This document shows, piece after piece, positions 35,021 to 43,824 of a DNA stretch of 64,000 bases; positions within the stretch are counted from its first letter, which is position 1, and each line of letters starts with the position of its first letter. Below the pieces are notes generated by a model. That model was given only the letters and a program-made list of their open reading frames with translations, did no database searches and was not told the DNA's origin. Location of the stretch: NCBI RefSeq assembly GCF_965216415.1, contig NZ_CBDCFU010000002.1; one strand, written 5' to 3'. This DNA is from Marivita sp003149565. Lineage in GTDB: Bacteria; Pseudomonadota; Alphaproteobacteria; Rhodobacterales; Rhodobacteraceae. Made by a program: the position numbers and the translations under genes.

Positions 35021-35923
35021 CTATGCGACGTTATCAAGGGCGTTCATGCTTGCATAGAATGCGTCCTCCATTTCCTGTGGCGGCCGATGGCCGATTGCGC
35101 CATGTAGCCGCTCGGTGTTGTACCAACTGACCCATTGCAGGGTCTCCCACTCGACATGACCGACGGATTTCCAAGACCCGAAGAACGCGATGACTTCGGT
35201 CTTGAACAGGCCAATGATGCTCTCGGCTAGGGCATTGTCATAGCTGTCGCCGACGCTGCCGACCGATGTATCGATGCCGGCATCAGCAAGGCGCTCGGTG
35301 TAGCGGATCGACAGGTACTGGCTGCCGCGGTCCGAATGGTGGATCAGTCCGCTCCCCTCTGCCGGACAGCGCTGACAGATAGCCTGGTTCAAGGCATCGA
35401 GAACAAAGCTCGTGGTCATCGACGTCGAGACACGCCACCCGACGATCTTGCGAGCGAAGACGTCGATAACAAAAGCGACGTAGACCATCCCCATCCAAGT
35501 TGACACGTAGGTAAAATCTGAGACCCAGAGCTGATTGGGGGCTGTGGCCGTGAACTCTCGGTTGACCTTGTCATCCGGGCAGGCCTGCGCTGGATCTGCG
35601 ATTGTCGTGCGCTTCTTACCACGCGTAACCCCCTGCAATCCATGTTCTCGCATCAGCCTTTCGACCGTGCAGCGCGCAATATCCTTCTTTTCTCGCCGGA
35701 GCTGATGCCAGACCTTGCGGGTCCCGTATCGGCCTTTGCTCTTGTCATAGACACGCTTGATGTCCTCCAGATCCTTCGCGTCCTGTTTCGCGCGGTCCGA
35801 GGCCCGCTCAGGGTTCCGGGCAATGGCTATGTGAACGTAATAGGTAGATGGAGCGATCGGCAGAACGCGGCAGATCGGCTCGACCCCAAACTCCTCTCGG
35901 TGATCGTTAATGAACGCGATCAT
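35021..35923 (-). CDS. IS3-family transposase OrfB
   Basis: Catalytic transposase half of 300 aa with an N-terminal HTH_21-like part (RYGTRKVWHQLRRE) and an rve integrase core. The DDE triad is in WVSDFTYVS, HHSDRGSQY and ALAESIIG. The ATG overlaps the OrfA stop (ATGA), but the active protein is normally the OrfAB fusion made by -1 frameshifting. Confidence 0.95.
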   Translation of the reverse strand: MIAFINDHREEFGVEPICRVLPIAPSTYYVHIAIARNPERASDRAKQDAKDLEDIKRVYDKSKGRYGTRKVWHQLRREKKDIARCTVERLMREHGLQGVTRGKKRTTIADPAQACPDDKVNREFTATAPNQLWVSDFTYVSTWMGMVYVAFVIDVFARKIVGWRVSTSMTTSFVLDALNQAICQRCPAEGSGLIHHSDRGSQYLSIRYTERLADAGIDTSVGSVGDSYDNALAESIIGLFKTEVIAFFGSWKSVGHVEWETLQWVSWYNTERLHGAIGHRPPQEMEDAFYASMNALDNVA

Positions 35924-36261
35924 TTGCGGAACGGGCGGTCGAGCTCCGCCTGAGCAAAATATGCTGACGCTTTTTTCAGAATCTCGTTGGCCGTGCGAAG
36001 TTCCTTGTTCTCACGTTCCAGCGCCTTGAGCCGGGCCTTCTGCTCGCTGCTCAAACCATCGCGCTCTCCAGCGTCTCGCGAGGCTTGAATGCACCAGCTG
36101 CGCAGCGTGTCATGCGAACAGCCGAGCTTATCGGCAATCGCTTTGTAAGCCGCGTTATCACTCGCGTAATCCGAGCGATGCTCACGATAAAGCCGGACGC
36201 CGCGATCGCGAAATTCGGCAGTGTATTTCGGGGTGTGCTTTTTCTCTTCCATGAGGGTCAT
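35920..36261 (-). CDS. IS3-family transposase OrfA
   Basis: DNA-binding half of 113 aa with a helix-turn-helix (AIADKLGCSHDTLRSWC) and a leucine-zipper-like tail ending in ELDRP. An AAAAAAG run in the codons for LKKAS allows -1 slippage into OrfB. Met at 36252 is an alternative start. Confidence 0.93.
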   Translation of the reverse strand: MTLMEEKKHTPKYTAEFRDRGVRLYREHRSDYASDNAAYKAIADKLGCSHDTLRSWCIQASRDAGERDGLSSEQKARLKALERENKELRTANEILKKASAYFAQAELDRPFRK

Positions 36262-36501
36262 CCTTCGAGAGTTTTACCCTCCGGTAAACCCGGGGCGCTT
36301 CAGATCGCAATTCTTCTCGGGTCGGTCTGGGCCCATTCCGGATTTGGTTGGACATTTTCGAACGAGGGCGGCGGTTGGGAATTCCCCCTTTTCTGGGCCG
36401 TGGTTCAAGGCGTGATCCTGCTTCTGGGCGCCAGAGCCTATGCGCTTCGTCTTCCTGTTCTTGATCGTTCCCTTGGAAAGTTCGCCTGAACAACACGCGA
36501 A

Positions 36502-36531
36502 GAACCGGATCGTTAAACGGCGATCCGGTTC
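36502..36531. terminator. Hairpin after the split doxX gene
   Basis: GAACCGGATCG at 36502-36512 pairs with CGATCCGGTTC at 36521-36531. No T-run follows. The rest of the gap to 36731 holds only a 29-codon open frame with no recognisable similarity. Confidence 0.5.
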
Positions 36532-36731
36532 GGCACGGGAGATCCATCATGCAAACGCACAGCCTTCAGGACCTGGCTGACCGCTTCGCAACGTCTGATC
36601 GGTTCCGGTCGTCTTCTTGGGGCCTTGCAGTTCAATGAACGTGATCACCTGACCTTTAGAACGACGTCATTGATCTTCGACCTTTGTCGATGTGGTCGTT
36701 CATCTTTCACACGAATTGAGGAGACATATCG

Positions 36732-37700
36732 ATGCTTGTCGATGGAAAATGGATGAAAAACTGGCAGCCGGTGCAGAAGGCTGACGAGAAGGGCCGTTTC
36801 GTCCGCCAAATCTCCAGTTTTCGCAACTGGATCACACCTGATGGACGCCCGGGCCCGACCGGAGAGGGAGGTTTTGAGGCCGAGCCGGGACGCTACCGAC
36901 TCTATGTCGCACTGATTTGTCCCTGGGCGTCTCGAACGCTGATCGCGCGCAAGCTCAAGGGGCTTGATAACGTGATCGATGTGACCGTGGTAAACCCATC
37001 GCTGACGGAACAGGGTTGGCGATTTGGGGGCTTTACCGGGGCCCATGAGGAGCCGCTTTTTGGTGTGCAATATATGCACGAGTTGTACACCCGGGCCGAT
37101 CCATCATTCACAGGACGGGCAACAGTTCCCGTTCTTTGGGACATGAAGCGGAATGTTTTGGTGAACAACGAAAGCGCCGACATCCTGCGCATGCTGGATA
37201 CGGCCTTCGAGCACCTTGTCCAGTCTGACGTTCGACTTTATCCAACTGCTTACTCGGCGGAAATCGAAGCTCTGAATTCCCAGATCTATGACCTGCTCAA
37301 CAACGGTGTCTACAAGGCGGGATTTGCGACGTCTCAAGCGGCCTATGAGGAAGCGATGGACGGCATCTTCGCAATGCTTGACGAACTTGAGGACCGGTTG
37401 ACCGGTGACTTCCTCTTCGGCGACAGCCTGACCGAGACCGACATCCGAGCCTTTGTTACACTGATCCGTTTCGATGCCGCCTATCACGGTCTATTCAAGA
37501 CGAACCGCCATGCAATCCGTGACTATCCGCGCTTGTCTTCCTACCTTCAGCGCATGCTTCGGGTCCCCGGTGTACGTGAAACCGTCGATATGGAGCACAT
37601 CCTGCATGGATATTATTCAATCAAAGCCCTGAACCCTCAGGGGATTGTTCCAAAAGCGCCAGAGCATATTCAGGAACTTCTTGAAGCGACCTATGCTTGA
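36732..37700 (+). CDS. Xi-class glutathione S-transferase (glutathionyl-hydroquinone reductase)
   Basis: YqjG/ECM4-type enzyme of 322 aa. The catalytic Cys63 is in the CPWAxR motif, and the C-terminal GST helical domain carries the usual ETDIRAF segment. These enzymes reduce glutathionyl-hydroquinones in the cytoplasm. Pairing with a DoxX protein is also seen in E. coli yqjF-yqjG, which supports a shared quinone or redox-stress role. Confidence 0.92.
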   Translation: MLVDGKWMKNWQPVQKADEKGRFVRQISSFRNWITPDGRPGPTGEGGFEAEPGRYRLYVALICPWASRTLIARKLKGLDNVIDVTVVNPSLTEQGWRFGGFTGAHEEPLFGVQYMHELYTRADPSFTGRATVPVLWDMKRNVLVNNESADILRMLDTAFEHLVQSDVRLYPTAYSAEIEALNSQIYDLLNNGVYKAGFATSQAAYEEAMDGIFAMLDELEDRLTGDFLFGDSLTETDIRAFVTLIRFDAAYHGLFKTNRHAIRDYPRLSSYLQRMLRVPGVRETVDMEHILHGYYSIKALNPQGIVPKAPEHIQELLEATYA

Positions 37701-38040
37701 CCTGACATGAAGGTGTTTATCGCGGGGACTTCAGCTCGCCGGTGGACTGTCGGTTTCGTGCGACAGGCGTTTCGATGAACTGGTGACGGCTGGTTTTGAA
37801 TCTGAGGGATATCTTGTCCAAGGCGTTGTGCTGACTTGACTTTCATGCGTGGTGGCGGGACTTCCTCTTGGCAGAGCGGAGGGCGAACGAGTTGGGCGAC
37901 AAACCACATTGCAGGACAGTGCACATAGTCCTTGGGATAACCGAGCAGTTGTGCAGCGGATGTACGAATGACCCGGTCGTTCTCACTGCCTCCAACGCGG
38001 CAAGCGGGATCATCGCTGCAAAACGGTCGCAATACAGGAC
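37701..38040. other. Intergenic stretch without a supported gene
   Basis: I see no gene I can support. Frames on both strands (119 aa minus, 61 aa plus) have no recognisable motif and no good ribosome site. A 22-codon frame from 37707 begins MKVFIAG, which could be the eroded start of a nucleotide-binding protein. The region may be decayed coding DNA. Confidence 0.4.
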
Positions 38041-38802
38041 ATGCTTGCAATGATTGATCCGGCCTCGTTACTCATCGCCTTCATTGGGATTGCCTTGGGC
38101 GGTTTCCTGAAGGGGGCGACCGGGGCGGGGGCTCCGGTGATTGGTGTGCCTGTCTTGGCAATCGTTTTCGATGTTCCGATGGCCGTCGCGATCTTTTCTG
38201 TGCTGAACCTCTTTTCCAATATCTGGCAAAGCTGGTCCTTTCGGAGCGAGATCACAGAATATAGGTTTGCCTACACTTTCGCTGTGATGGGCGGGATCGG
38301 GGCGATCCTCGGGTCGGTTCTGCTCGCCTCTCTGCCTGTGCCGATCCTGATGGCGTCGCTTGCGACCGTGGTGTTTGCGTATATCGCTTTGCGATTGGCG
38401 CGACCGAGCTGGCAACTGTCGCGGGCGCGTGGGCGTCAGATCGGACCCTACGCAGGATTTGTCGGGGGCGTCATGCAAGGCGCGGGTGGGTTATCCGCAC
38501 CGGTGTCGATCACGTTCTTAAATGCCTTAAAGATGCCGCGCTCCGAGTTTATCGCGACGATTGCCATATTCTTTCTCGCCATGTCGATGACACAGGTCCC
38601 CGCATTGGCTGCATTGGGGATTTTGACATGGGACCGCGTCGTTCTGGCAGTATTCGCCCTTATTCCGTTGTCGATTGGAATCCCTATTGGCGCATGGAGC
38701 GCGCGGTTTCTTTCGAAAGAGGCATTCGACAGGCTGATCCTGATGCTCTTGGCGATGATTGCGGTCAAACTGATTTGGGATGCGGCGCAATCCGGCCTGT
38801 GA
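38041..38802 (+). CDS. TauE/SafE-family membrane permease
   Basis: Membrane protein of 253 aa with about seven to eight helices and the family pattern GGFLKGATGAGAP near the N-terminus and GGVMQGAGGLSAP in the second half. Members export sulfite, sulfoacetate or related organic anions. Met at 38050 is an alternative start. No sulfur gene lies next to it, so the substrate is open. Confidence 0.88.
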   Translation: MLAMIDPASLLIAFIGIALGGFLKGATGAGAPVIGVPVLAIVFDVPMAVAIFSVLNLFSNIWQSWSFRSEITEYRFAYTFAVMGGIGAILGSVLLASLPVPILMASLATVVFAYIALRLARPSWQLSRARGRQIGPYAGFVGGVMQGAGGLSAPVSITFLNALKMPRSEFIATIAIFFLAMSMTQVPALAALGILTWDRVVLAVFALIPLSIGIPIGAWSARFLSKEAFDRLILMLLAMIAVKLIWDAAQSGL

Positions 38803-38821
38803 GGCGCTTTACATAAAAAGC

Positions 38822-38849
38822 CGCCGTCCCTGTAGTCGCAGGGACGGCG
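38822..38849. terminator. Bidirectional rho-independent terminator
   Basis: CGCCGTCCCTG at 38822-38832 pairs perfectly with CAGGGACGGCG at 38839-38849, with an A-run before and a T-rich tract after. It serves the converging TauE and flotillin genes. Confidence 0.85.
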
Positions 38850-38885
38850 TTTCGATTTTGTCTATTTACCTGTGTGCGCTCAGCC

Positions 38886-40436
38886 TCAACTCTTTTTCCC
38901 ATCCTCCGGCATCACCCCGTCGAGATTGACGCCGATCTGATCTCCGATCTTTTTCATCGCCGGTAGGGCGACTGCCATGTCGAGGATTGAGTCGATGGTC
39001 TGCCCGACCGGTGACGTGCTGCCCCCGCCGTCTGATTTGCCCAGACCGGTGACCTGGTTGATGTTGATGCCACGGATTTTCTCGGCTGGTTTGACCATCT
39101 CGGCCACGATCTTGGGCATCGCCTCCAGCCGCGCCTTTTCAAGCTCCATCGACATAAGCTCCTTCGACCGGGTGTTCTCGGCTCTGATGCGTTCGGCCTC
39201 AGCTTCGGCCTCGGCGGTTTTGTATACCTTCATGGACGCCGCTTCTTCGCGCTTGATCACGCCCTTGGCCTTGGCGACCTCTTGGTCGGCGGCCGAGGTG
39301 ATGCGAGCGCGTTCGGCGTTGGCCTCTGCGTCCTGACGGGCGGCCATGAGGGCCAGAGCCTTGCGGCGCTCGGCCTCGGCCATTTCGCGCAGCGTCTGTA
39401 TTTCTTCCTCGGCCTTGACCAACTCGGCGCGAGCCAATGTCGCCTCTGCTTTGGCTTTGGACTCCTCTTCGCTCTTGGCAGCGGTCTGGATGACCTTTTC
39501 CTGCTCTGCGATTTCCAACGCCCGCAACTGTGCGATCTCGGCTTCGCGGATTTGCAATTCGCGCTGGATCGAGGTGGCTTGGATTTCCTGCTCCATCCTA
39601 ATGCGCGCCTGTGCGGCTTCGCGCTCGGCCTCGGCTTTGCGGCGGGCGACCTCGGTCAGCTGCGCAGCCAGCAGGGTCTCGATCTCCTGCGTCTGAGCAA
39701 TCTCGGCGCGGCGCTCTTCGAGTTCGATCTGAAGACGGCGCTGGTTCGCCTCCACCTCGGCGCGGCGCACCGCAACAGCTGTCTCGCCTTCAATTTCCGC
39801 GCGTTCTTTCTTGGACTTGGCAATCACCTCGGCCAGCTTGCGCATGCCGACGGCATTAAAGGCGTTGTTCTCATCCAGCGACGAAAACGGCGTCTGATCC
39901 AGTGCGGTCAGGGACACGCTGTCCAACTGTAGTCCGTATTTTACCAATGTGTCAGCCAGCGCCTCATGCACCTCGCGCACAAACTCCGACCGGTTCTCGT
40001 GCAGTTCGTCCATCGTCATCTGGGCGGCAACCGAGCGCAGGGCATCGACCATCATCCCGTCGATAAGCGACTTGAGCTGATCCGGTTGGAACGTGCGTTT
40101 GCCCAAAGTTTGCGACGCGCGCACGATGGCGGCCTCTTCAGGCATAACGGAGGCGTAAAACTCGGCCCCGACATCAATCCGCATCCTGTCTTTTGTGATC
40201 AGCGCGCTGTCTCCTGCGCGGCTGACCTCCATGCGGATTGTCTGCATGTTGACGCGGCTGATCTCGTGAAAGAACGGAATGGCCAGAGTGCCTCCGTCGA
40301 TCACAACCTTCCGACCACCGACCCCGGTGCGCACCAGACTGATTTCATTGGTCGCACGTTCATAGAACCAAGCGGCCAGCACGACCACGATGGCGACAAT
40401 GACCAGAAGCAGGATAATCCATCCAAGGGCTGTCAT
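38886..40436 (-). CDS. Flotillin-like SPFH-domain protein
   Basis: A 516-aa protein with one N-terminal membrane helix, an SPFH domain to about residue 180 and a long Glu/Ala/Arg-rich coiled coil (about 190-430), like YqiK/flotillins. Such proteins organise membrane microdomains. Met at 40436 follows GGGAGGAA. It lies 23 bp after the aldehyde dehydrogenase on the same strand and may be the last gene of the transporter operon. Confidence 0.9.
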   Translation of the reverse strand: MTALGWIILLLVIVAIVVVLAAWFYERATNEISLVRTGVGGRKVVIDGGTLAIPFFHEISRVNMQTIRMEVSRAGDSALITKDRMRIDVGAEFYASVMPEEAAIVRASQTLGKRTFQPDQLKSLIDGMMVDALRSVAAQMTMDELHENRSEFVREVHEALADTLVKYGLQLDSVSLTALDQTPFSSLDENNAFNAVGMRKLAEVIAKSKKERAEIEGETAVAVRRAEVEANQRRLQIELEERRAEIAQTQEIETLLAAQLTEVARRKAEAEREAAQARIRMEQEIQATSIQRELQIREAEIAQLRALEIAEQEKVIQTAAKSEEESKAKAEATLARAELVKAEEEIQTLREMAEAERRKALALMAARQDAEANAERARITSAADQEVAKAKGVIKREEAASMKVYKTAEAEAEAERIRAENTRSKELMSMELEKARLEAMPKIVAEMVKPAEKIRGININQVTGLGKSDGGGSTSPVGQTIDSILDMAVALPAMKKIGDQIGVNLDGVMPEDGKKS

Positions 40437-40459
40437 GTGTGTTCCTCCCTTAACGCTGA

Positions 40460-41935
40460 TCAAAAGACCGGCGGGTAATGGCGACCGCCGCGTTCAAGCG
40501 TGATCCACCGTAGTTCGGTAAAGGCATCCAGCGACCAACGGCCGCCATAGCGGCCCACGCCTGACGCTTTGACGCCGCCAAAAGGCACTTGCGGTTCGTC
40601 GTTGATGTTCTGGTCGTTGACATGAACCATCCCGGTCTCCAGCCGCCCGGCCATTTGCAGCGCGCGGCCTTCATTCGCGGTCCAGACCGCGGCGGTCAGG
40701 CCGTATTCCGTGTCGTTGTTGAGCTCGATCGCCTCGTCTTCGCTGCGGAACGGGATCACCACCACAACAGGGCCGAAGGTTTCGTCGTGCCAGATGTCCA
40801 TGCTGCGGTCGACATGGGTTAGCACAGTGGGCTCGACGAAGTTGTCCCACGCATTGCCACCCAGCGCGAGTTGCGCACCCTTGGCGACCGCGTCGTCGAT
40901 CAGCGCTTTGACGCGATGCGCCTGACGGGTGTTCACCAGTGGACCCAACGTGTTCGACTTGTCGTTCACATGCCCCGTCTTGAGCTTGGCCGCGCGGGCC
41001 AGGAATTTCTGCATGAAAGGCTCATAGACGCTTTCATGCACCAGCAGTTTCTCAGTCGACATGCAGACCTGACCCTGATGCATGAAGCAGCCAAAATTTG
41101 CTGCTTCTGCGGCTTTTTCGAGGTCGGCGTCTTCGAGGATGATCATCGAGTCCTTGCCGCCCAGTTCGACGCAGCACTTCTTGAGATGCGCGCCGCATTT
41201 GGCTGCGATGTGACGACCGACAGCGGTCGAGCCGGTGAACGAGACGCCCTTTACACGCGGGTCTTCGATCAGGGCGTCTCCCACCTCTCCGACGCTCTCA
41301 CGCGAACAGGTGATGACGTTGAACACCCCCGCCGGAACGCCCGCTTCCTCAAGCACTTCGGCATGGAAGAGACCGCCGGAATAGGGTGTGTCCTCTGACG
41401 GTTTCAGCACAACGCAATTGCCCGCTGCCAATGCGGCCGCATAGCCGCGCGAGGTCAGGATGCCGGGCATGTTCCATGGGGAGATCACGCCGACCACACC
41501 CAACGGCCATCGCGTGGCCATCGACACCTTGCCATCGGCAGAGGGCAGAACCTCTCCGGTCGACTGATAGCAAAGCGAGGCGGAGGTGCGGAAAATCTCG
41601 GCCACGAAACCGGCCTCGAATACACCCTTGCCGAACCAGCCGCCGCCCTCGTGCATCACGGCGTGGATGAAATCGTCCTTGCGGCTTTCCCAGACATCCG
41701 CGATGCGGAGCAGCATCTTGGCGCGTTCCTGAAACGTCTTGGCCGACCATTCCGGGAACGCCGCCTGTGCTGCTGCAATCGCGCGGTCCATGTCGGTGGC
41801 ACTGCCATCAGGGATGCGGGCGAAGAGCGAATTGTCCGATGGGTTCAGGTCATCAAAGGTGCGTGCGGCAGGCACCCAGCTGCCTCCGATATAGAGGCCT
41901 CGGATGGTGGGCGCAGAGGAGGTCGAGTCGAGCAT
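40460..41935 (-). CDS. NAD(P)-dependent aldehyde dehydrogenase (aromatic aldehyde type)
   Basis: Cytoplasmic enzyme of 491 aa with the ALDH motifs: Glu in VELGGKDS, catalytic Cys in GQVCMSTE, and the C-terminal PFGGVKASGVGRYGG. The GQVCMSTE context is common in benzaldehyde, salicylaldehyde and vanillin dehydrogenases. It starts 4 bp after the tailed LivF-like gene, so it is in the same operon as the importer and the other ALDH. Confidence 0.92.
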   Translation of the reverse strand: MLDSTSSAPTIRGLYIGGSWVPAARTFDDLNPSDNSLFARIPDGSATDMDRAIAAAQAAFPEWSAKTFQERAKMLLRIADVWESRKDDFIHAVMHEGGGWFGKGVFEAGFVAEIFRTSASLCYQSTGEVLPSADGKVSMATRWPLGVVGVISPWNMPGILTSRGYAAALAAGNCVVLKPSEDTPYSGGLFHAEVLEEAGVPAGVFNVITCSRESVGEVGDALIEDPRVKGVSFTGSTAVGRHIAAKCGAHLKKCCVELGGKDSMIILEDADLEKAAEAANFGCFMHQGQVCMSTEKLLVHESVYEPFMQKFLARAAKLKTGHVNDKSNTLGPLVNTRQAHRVKALIDDAVAKGAQLALGGNAWDNFVEPTVLTHVDRSMDIWHDETFGPVVVVIPFRSEDEAIELNNDTEYGLTAAVWTANEGRALQMAGRLETGMVHVNDQNINDEPQVPFGGVKASGVGRYGGRWSLDAFTELRWITLERGGRHYPPVF

Positions 41936-41939
41936 GGCG

Positions 41940-43100
41940 TTATCTCCTTGGCTTGTAGGTTTCAGCGCGGCGAGCCGCCGCTTCGATGTCTTCGATCATG
42001 GCGCGCAACCGGTCCGACGAGGACTTGAAGTCGGGGATGGAAGGCTGCGCTGGTCGTGTGGTTTGGGGTGCCGCAGGCGGTGGCACGGGCGCACGCGGTG
42101 TCGGCGCGGCCCCGTTGCGGCGCGATGCACTGGCGCTGGCTTTGGCCACAAGATCAGCGATGTTCGGCGCATTGGGCTTGGGGGACGATGCCATGGCGTT
42201 GAATGCAGGTACAGGTTTGGGTGCAGGTGCGGCGGGTTTGGCCGCCGGAGCAGATCGCGCTGGTGCGCCAACCGATTTCATCGCGGCGGCCGCAATGTCG
42301 CTGGGCTTCGGCCCCGACGTTGGTCGCGGGGCTGCGGGTTTCGGCATGGCCGCCGGGGCAGGGCGCTTAGCCCCGGTCGCGGCACCGCTGCCGCCCAGAT
42401 AGGCCTTCTGCACCGCCGGGTCATTTGCCAGCCGCTCTGCATCATCCTCGTGCACGATATTTCCGTTCTCCAAGAGGTATCCCCGATCCGCGATACGCAG
42501 GCTTTGCTTGGCGTTCTGTTCGACCAAGAGGATGCCCAAGCCCGCCTGTTTCACCACGCGCAGGCTTTCGAACAGGTCCTTGCACAGCAGCGGCGACAGC
42601 CCAAGTGAGGGCTCGTCCAGCGCAAGGATCGAAGGGTTCGACATCATCGCGCGACCGATGGCGACCATCTGCTGTTCGCCGCCAGACATGGTGCGCACGG
42701 TCTGCCTGCGGCGTTCACCCAGCTTCGGGAACAGGGACAGCACCCGTTGCAGGTTACCCGCCTCGTCATCCCGCGCCCGTTCGGCATAGGCCCCAAGTGT
42801 CAGGTTTTCCTCGACCGTCAGATCGCCGAACACGCCACGGCCTTCAGGCACCAGTGCGATCCCGGCCTCGACGATCTTGTGCGGTTTCTCACCGACCAAT
42901 TGCGCGCTTTCGAGGTTCACGTCCCCCGCGACATGCCCCTCGCAAATCCCGCAGATCGCTTTGAGAAGCGTCGATTTCCCGGCGCCGTTGGCGCCCAGAA
43001 TGACGACGATCTCGCCCTTTCCGACGCGCAGCGATGCGCCGTCTAGGGCGCGGTGCTTGCCGTAGCTGACGGACAGGTTGCGGACCTCAAGCATCGTCAT
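41940..43100 (-). CDS. LivF-like ABC ATPase with Pro/Ala-rich C-terminal extension
   Basis: ATPase of 386 aa. Residues 1 to about 240 are a normal LivF (Walker A GANGAGKST, SGGEQQ, LALDEPSLGL). The remaining ~145 residues are low-complexity Pro/Ala/Lys-rich sequence ending in a short charged helix (SDRLRAMIEDIEAAARRAE). LivF proteins usually stop near 235-240 aa. The tail is in frame with continuous codon use, so it is not a frameshift artefact. Its function is unknown; a membrane or partner tether is possible. Confidence 0.92.
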   Translation of the reverse strand: MTMLEVRNLSVSYGKHRALDGASLRVGKGEIVVILGANGAGKSTLLKAICGICEGHVAGDVNLESAQLVGEKPHKIVEAGIALVPEGRGVFGDLTVEENLTLGAYAERARDDEAGNLQRVLSLFPKLGERRRQTVRTMSGGEQQMVAIGRAMMSNPSILALDEPSLGLSPLLCKDLFESLRVVKQAGLGILLVEQNAKQSLRIADRGYLLENGNIVHEDDAERLANDPAVQKAYLGGSGAATGAKRPAPAAMPKPAAPRPTSGPKPSDIAAAAMKSVGAPARSAPAAKPAAPAPKPVPAFNAMASSPKPNAPNIADLVAKASASASRRNGAAPTPRAPVPPPAAPQTTRPAQPSIPDFKSSSDRLRAMIEDIEAAARRAETYKPRR

Positions 43101-43824
43101 CCCCCAGATAGGCGCGGATCACTTCGGGATCGGACAGCACCTGTTCGGGCGTTCCTTCGGCGATCTTGGTGCCGGTGGACATGACCACGCAGCGATCACA
43201 GAGCGACCGGATCGCATCCATCACGTGTTCCACCAGAATGATTGTGCGCCCCTCGTCACGCAGCCGTTTGATCAGCGCGATGCCTTCCTCAAGTTCAGTC
43301 GGGTTCAGACCCGCCAACCATTCGTCGAGCAGCAGCACTTTAGGTTCCGAGGCCAGCACGCGGGCCAGTTCCACACGTTTGGTGTCGATATAGGTCAGCT
43401 CTCCGACATGGGCGTTCGCCCGGCGGTCCAGCCCTACCAGCGACAGCATCCGCAGCGCATGCGCGTCCGCCTCGGCCCCCCAGCGGCGGCGATGGCCGAA
43501 CACGGCACCCGCACGTACGTTTTCCAGAACCGTCATCGACGGTAGCAGGCGCACCAGTTGGAACGTCCGGGCAATCCCTCGACGGGCAATATCCGCAGCG
43601 GAAAGGTGCGAAATCGGGGTGCCGCGCAGGGAAATCGTGCCCTCGGTCGGTTTCAATGCGCCGGAGATCAGGTTCAGCGTCGTAGACTTGCCCGACCCGT
43701 TCGGGCCGATCAGACCCAACACCTCGTGCTCGGTCACGTCAAAATCCATGTCGTTCACAGCGACAAGCCCACCAAAGCGTTTGGTGGCCCCGCGCAGGGA
43801 CAGAACGGTGGCTCCGGTCGTCAT
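43087..43824 (-). CDS. LivG-like ABC ATPase
   Basis: ATPase of 245 aa with Walker A GPNGSGKST, a signature region LTYIDTKRVELA and Walker B VLLLDEWLAGL. The usual LSYGxQR signature is degenerate here (LTYIDTK) and the usual LDEP reads LDEW, as in some LivG proteins of aromatic-acid importers. Met at 43824 overlaps livM by 4 nt; the longer frame runs into livM. Confidence 0.92.
   Translation of the reverse strand: MTTGATVLSLRGATKRFGGLVAVNDMDFDVTEHEVLGLIGPNGSGKSTTLNLISGALKPTEGTISLRGTPISHLSAADIARRGIARTFQLVRLLPSMTVLENVRAGAVFGHRRRWGAEADAHALRMLSLVGLDRRANAHVGELTYIDTKRVELARVLASEPKVLLLDEWLAGLNPTELEEGIALIKRLRDEGRTIILVEHVMDAIRSLCDRCVVMSTGTKIAEGTPEQVLSDPEVIRAYLGDDDA

Larger units (their letters stand above)
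34980..36302 (-). mobile_element. IS3-family insertion sequence, complete
   Basis: Element of 1323 bp with 27-bp terminal inverted repeats (34980-35006 and 36276-36302) that differ at one base and start TG and end CA. A 3-bp target duplication GAT flanks it (34977-34979 and 36303-36305). It encodes OrfA and OrfB in the -1 frame with an A6G slippery run near 35970. The clean duplication and intact frames point to a recent insertion. Confidence 0.95.
34732..36489 (+). pseudogene. DoxX-family membrane protein gene, split by an IS element
   Basis: The 5' part (34732-34979) encodes the first 82 residues of a DoxX/YqjF-type membrane protein. The 3' part (36306-36489) encodes the rest, ending in RSLGKFA. 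Removing the IS and one copy of the GAT duplication restores one 143-codon frame reading IPLIAILLGSVWAH across the joint, a normal DoxX helix. The gene lies between a divergent LysR regulator and a xi-class GST, so it probably belonged to a quinone or electrophile detoxification set. As read, it is inactivated. Confidence 0.88.

Noticed and set aside
36549..36638. 29-codon frame with a GGGAG site between the split doxX and the GST gene
   Set aside because: Too short and without similarity I recognise; it could be a gene remnant but cannot be supported as a gene.
37691..38050. 119-aa minus-strand frame before the TauE gene
   Set aside because: No motif and no ribosome site; composition looks like non-coding or decayed DNA.
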